From Shouchella clausii (GTDB taxonomy: Bacteria; Bacillota; Bacilli; Bacillales; Bacillaceae_D): a DNA stretch of 64,000 bases. The first letter of the stretch is position 1, and each line of letters begins with the position of its first letter. The translations under genes and the position numbers were made by a program. Shown in pieces: positions 61,147 to 64,000 of this stretch. Under the pieces are notes generated by a model. It searched no databases. It worked only from the letters and a program-made list of their open reading frames with translations, and was not told the DNA's origin. Location: the NCBI RefSeq assembly GCF_001598215.1, contig NZ_BCXJ01000002.1, positions 434,001 through 498,000 of the forward strand, read 5' to 3'.

Positions 61147-64000
61147 TTACTTAGGTGTGCCCCTTACTACCACTCCATCTGCTAATGTATTTACTCCTGA
61201 ATGGAAGACATAGTCTCTTCCGTGATTGTTGTCCCATTGTCCATGTCCATTATGAAAAGCCGCCCTGAGCTCGCTTTCCTCTTCTGCTTCAATTGTTATT
61301 TTCCCATACCCTTCATACTCCGACGAGTTTAGGGGAACCCCTGGTAAAGTGGTCCAAGCTTCTTGGTTGAGAGAATAATGAATGTGTGGATCGGTCCAGC
61401 CAGTCTTATAATAAATCGTAATGTCATTTGCTGGGACAGGTTTTTCGGGATGCCACTCCCCATCAAACCAACCGTCTTGTTCTCGATAAAACCCATCCTC
61501 TCCAGGTCCTGGCCATTGATTAGCGCCATCATCTTTAAATAACACCCGTGCCCTTTCTGCTCCTTCGATTGTGTACATATACCAGCCATTCTCGAAAAGC
61601 TCCATTTCTGGCGCTGAATCCCATGATGGTTCTTCCACTTTAGGATCTGCATCGTAATAGTAAATGTGCGGAGTCCCCCATGTGCCAGGCTTTTTGAAGT
61701 AAACGGTTAGCCCTGGCGATTTAGCAAACGTGTACATTTCTTCAGTAGATCCGAATTCATTCTCCGCCTTGAGCTGAAGCGTTACTTCTTCTCCGGCTTC
61801 CACCCCTTCTCCAATTGTAATGGCATCGCCATCAATAAAGGATTGTTCGGCAGCGCCATTAATCGAGTATGTCCCTTCTCCTACGTTTTGCACGTGAAGC
61901 GTCACCTCTAACGAATCACCGGAAAAGGAACCGCCAGGCGGATCAGCAAAAACTTGCGGATAGGGCGGTACCTTCGTAAAGGTATATTCCGCTTCCGCTT
62001 CACCTGCTTCATTTCCTGCAAAAAGCCGTAATGTCAGCGATTCATCAATAGCCAAGTCGCTGCCAATTGTCAACACATCCCCATCGGCAAAGGCTGTTCC
62101 ATTCTCTTTCGGATCAGAACCGTCAATCGTATATGCAGCCGACATCGCTTGCAGCACACTGAGTGTGATTTCAAGTTCTTCACTAGAAAACTCCCCACCT
62201 TGAGGAGAAGCAGATACGGAAGGAAGCGTCTCGTCTTCTGTTTCCACTAAAATTACGCCATTTTGATGGGCTGCAAATGTCGCTTTCCCATTCTCAACAA
62301 CTGTGCTGTCTCCCGTGTAGAAGTCACGGACTGTCTGCCCGTCGGAAAAGACAGAGGAAACATCAATCGTCGTTTCTCCCGTTGCACCGACCGCCACGAC
62401 AACACGATCATCGACGCCATCCTCCACATAGGTGCGGCTAAATGTATACGGATTTGTGCCAATTTGCTTGTGCGCTCCTGCCCCTATCGCTAAATGGTTA
62501 TTCCGAAATTGCCCCAACTTTTGCCAATGGCTTAATACGTCCTTATTTATAGAATCCCAGTTCATCGCTGAACGAGTGCCTTGCTGGGGATCAGATCCAG
62601 TTGGCCCAAATGGCCGCGCTGTCTCATCGCCATAAAACAATTTGACCCCGCCAGGGAGTAACAGTAAATATGTTCCGCCATCGACCAGGCGCTCCCGTGG
62701 ATATAAGTACGTGTCATGCTGAGAAAGGTAGCTTAACACATTGAAAGACGCGTCTGTATTGATCTGATTCGCGTAGCGGGAAAAAGTGTCTTCCATTGTG
62801 TCCAATCGGTAAGCCGGGCCGTTCCCATGTTCCCCTTGGAACGTAAAATTAATGATCGAATCGAATCCATGATCAAAGTATTCGCTCCGCCCGACACCAT
62901 GGCCCCAAACTTCGCCTACCATCCAAAAGTCATCCGTCCAGCTCGCTCCTGGTGCATCTGGATTTTCTACACGCCATGCCCACAGGGCTTCATTCGCTGC
63001 ATCCTTTAACTGCTGCCAACGGAACAACTCCACGTGTTTGGCCGTGTCGATACGGAAGCCATCAATTCCAAATTCTTCAACCCAAGCCGCAAGCCATTGC
63101 ACAATATAATCAGCCGGAGCCACGTCTAGATCACGGCGTAAATCGCTCGCAGCTGGAACGATCCAGTCCTCATAGCCCTCTTGTCGCTCTTGGTTCCACT
63201 TCGTCTCTAACAAGGGAGGCAAGCCGACACGATGTGTTAACTCCGTCCGAAAGTCGGGCAAACCGGCTAAGCACATTGTAATCTCACTGTTTCCACACGA
63301 TTCATACCCGCCAATTCCTGCGCGGATCCAAGGCCCCCACCATGTGCTCCACGCCGATGCATCCTCATAATGAATATGGTCGTGGACATCGTGCCAAGTT
63401 TGCCCTTCACCTGGCACCCAATCCTCGGATACGCCTGGATTCCCGAATCCATATTGATTCATATCTTTAATGGTGTTGTAGCCTGGATGGTTCATCACTA
63501 CATCTAAGACAACGCGAATTCCTTGTTCGTGAGCCGTGTTGACGAACTCGCGCATTTCCTCGACTGTCCCCATATTTTGGTCGACTGTTGTATAGTCCAA
63601 CGCATAGTAACCATGGTACGCATAATGGGCAAAATCGCCATCTGGGCCACCGCCGACCCAGCCGTGAATCTGTTCGTAAGGAGCCGAGATCCAAATCGTG
63701 TTGATCCCTAACTCTGTAAAATAACCCTCATTGAGCTTATCGGTTAACCCTTGGAGATCCCCGCCATGAAACGTTCCGATGTTTTGACCCCATGCGTCTT
63801 CTTGCGGCCGGCCATATGAATCGTTGTTGGATGGATTTCCGTCGTTAAAGCGGTCAGTTATCGCAAAATAAACCGTTGCGTTATCCCATGAAAATGGTTT
63901 CTGATCGATGTTTTGCGAAGCATATGCGTCATTCATAGAGGGAGGAGACAACAAAAATGAAAACGTTATCATAAATATAAACGCTAAAAAAGTGCTGAAT
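61147..64000 (-). CDS. Secreted multidomain alpha-amylase, GH13 (5' end outside window)
   Basis: The frame is open to the window edge; at least 950 residues are present. The first visible part, TFLAFIFMITFSFLL...NDAYASQ, is a signal peptide with an AYA cleavage site. The GH13 barrel (about 25-560, numbered from the ATG at 63972) has VVLDVVMNHP (region I), GFRIDTAKHVE (nucleophile Asp), VGEVW (acid Glu) and LSQHD (region IV). Then come two Ig-like/CHB_HEX_C repeats (~565-745: SPQGGEFSSEELEITL, DPPGGSFSGDSLEVTL) and two starch-binding CBM25/26-type modules (~750-830 and ~845-930; YFKKPGTWGTPHIYYY, YYKTGWTDPHIHYS). It degrades raw starch outside the cell. Very acidic composition suits alkaline surroundings. 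Confidence 0.94.
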   Translation of the reverse strand, partial: FSTFLAFIFMITFSFLLSPPSMNDAYASQNIDQKPFSWDNATVYFAITDRFNDGNPSNNDSYGRPQEDAWGQNIGTFHGGDLQGLTDKLNEGYFTELGINTIWISAPYEQIHGWVGGGPDGDFAHYAYHGYYALDYTTVDQNMGTVEEMREFVNTAHEQGIRVVLDVVMNHPGYNTIKDMNQYGFGNPGVSEDWVPGEGQTWHDVHDHIHYEDASAWSTWWGPWIRAGIGGYESCGNSEITMCLAGLPDFRTELTHRVGLPPLLETKWNQERQEGYEDWIVPAASDLRRDLDVAPADYIVQWLAAWVEEFGIDGFRIDTAKHVELFRWQQLKDAANEALWAWRVENPDAPGASWTDDFWMVGEVWGHGVGRSEYFDHGFDSIINFTFQGEHGNGPAYRLDTMEDTFSRYANQINTDASFNVLSYLSQHDTYLYPRERLVDGGTYLLLLPGGVKLFYGDETARPFGPTGSDPQQGTRSAMNWDSINKDVLSHWQKLGQFRNNHLAIGAGAHKQIGTNPYTFSRTYVEDGVDDRVVVAVGATGETTIDVSSVFSDGQTVRDFYTGDSTVVENGKATFAAHQNGVILVETEDETLPSVSASPQGGEFSSEELEITLSVLQAMSAAYTIDGSDPKENGTAFADGDVLTIGSDLAIDESLTLRLFAGNEAGEAEAEYTFTKVPPYPQVFADPPGGSFSGDSLEVTLHVQNVGEGTYSINGAAEQSFIDGDAITIGEGVEAGEEVTLQLKAENEFGSTEEMYTFAKSPGLTVYFKKPGTWGTPHIYYYDADPKVEEPSWDSAPEMELFENGWYMYTIEGAERARVLFKDDGANQWPGPGEDGFYREQDGWFDGEWHPEKPVPANDITIYYKTGWTDPHIHYSLNQEAWTTLPGVPLNSSEYEGYGKITIEAEEESELRAAFHNGHGQWDNNHGRDYVFHSGVNTLADGVVVRGTPK

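Noticed and set aside
1-64000. CRISPR arrays, tRNA and rRNA genes, prophage
   Set aside because: No regularly spaced repeats, no tRNA-like cloverleaf motifs, no rRNA signature sequences and no phage structural genes were seen while reading the window.

Overview
The window is chromosomal DNA of a low-to-mid GC, endospore-forming, alkali-adapted Bacillaceae, most like the Shouchella/Alkalihalobacillus clausii group. This rests on gene content and order: a B. subtilis-type block running from sda through the yqe, comE, lepA, hrcA-grpE-dnaK-dnaJ and mtaB genes; the sporulation genes gpr, spoIIP, sigK and sda; and a complete mrpABCDEFG Na+/H+ antiporter operon. No tRNA, rRNA, CRISPR array or prophage was seen.

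Region 1 (1-30.4 kb) opens with the 3' part of a dicarboxylate-type symporter gene and a stand-alone methyltransferase. The conserved block follows, almost entirely on the minus strand: mtaB, rsmE, prmA, dnaJ, dnaK, grpE and hrcA (a CIRCE-controlled heat-shock operon), hemW, lepA, yqxA, spoIIP, gpr, holA, comEC, comEB, comEA, yqeM, cvfB, rsfS, yqeK, nadD, yhbY, aroE, yqeH and yqeG. rpsT, yqzM, comER and sda are on the plus strand. Two scars mark this block: a decayed IS200/IS605-type tnpB element between holA and yqzM, and a comEC gene broken by a small out-of-frame deletion. sda has DnaA boxes upstream.

Region 2 (30.5-40.6 kb) carries the mrp operon, hbs (HU), a TPP riboswitch with thiD, a tiny WYL-like gene whose sigma-A promoter contains a textbook LexA/SOS box, and a BCCT osmolyte transporter.

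Region 3 (40.6-50.6 kb) is a six-gene nitrate assimilation operon on the minus strand: sumT/hemD fusion, nirB, nirD, nasB, nasC and narK. A perfect TnrA-type box lies about 50 bp upstream of the inferred transcription start.

Region 4 (50.7-64 kb) is more accessory. It holds small membrane and unknown ORFs, one with a decayed partial copy downstream, a CNNM/CorC protein, an uninterrupted sigK, a BASS transporter, a divergent M20 amidohydrolase/YfcC transporter pair, lplJ, a Nudix hydrolase, a stray ribosomal protein L11 paralogue with unusual leader repeats, and the 3' part of a large secreted alpha-amylase that runs off the window end.

Functional themes are protein quality control, ribosome maturation and modification, sporulation checkpoints, pH and Na+ homeostasis, and nitrogen assimilation. 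The best candidates for something undescribed are the SOS-boxed WYL-like gene and the L11 paralogue.
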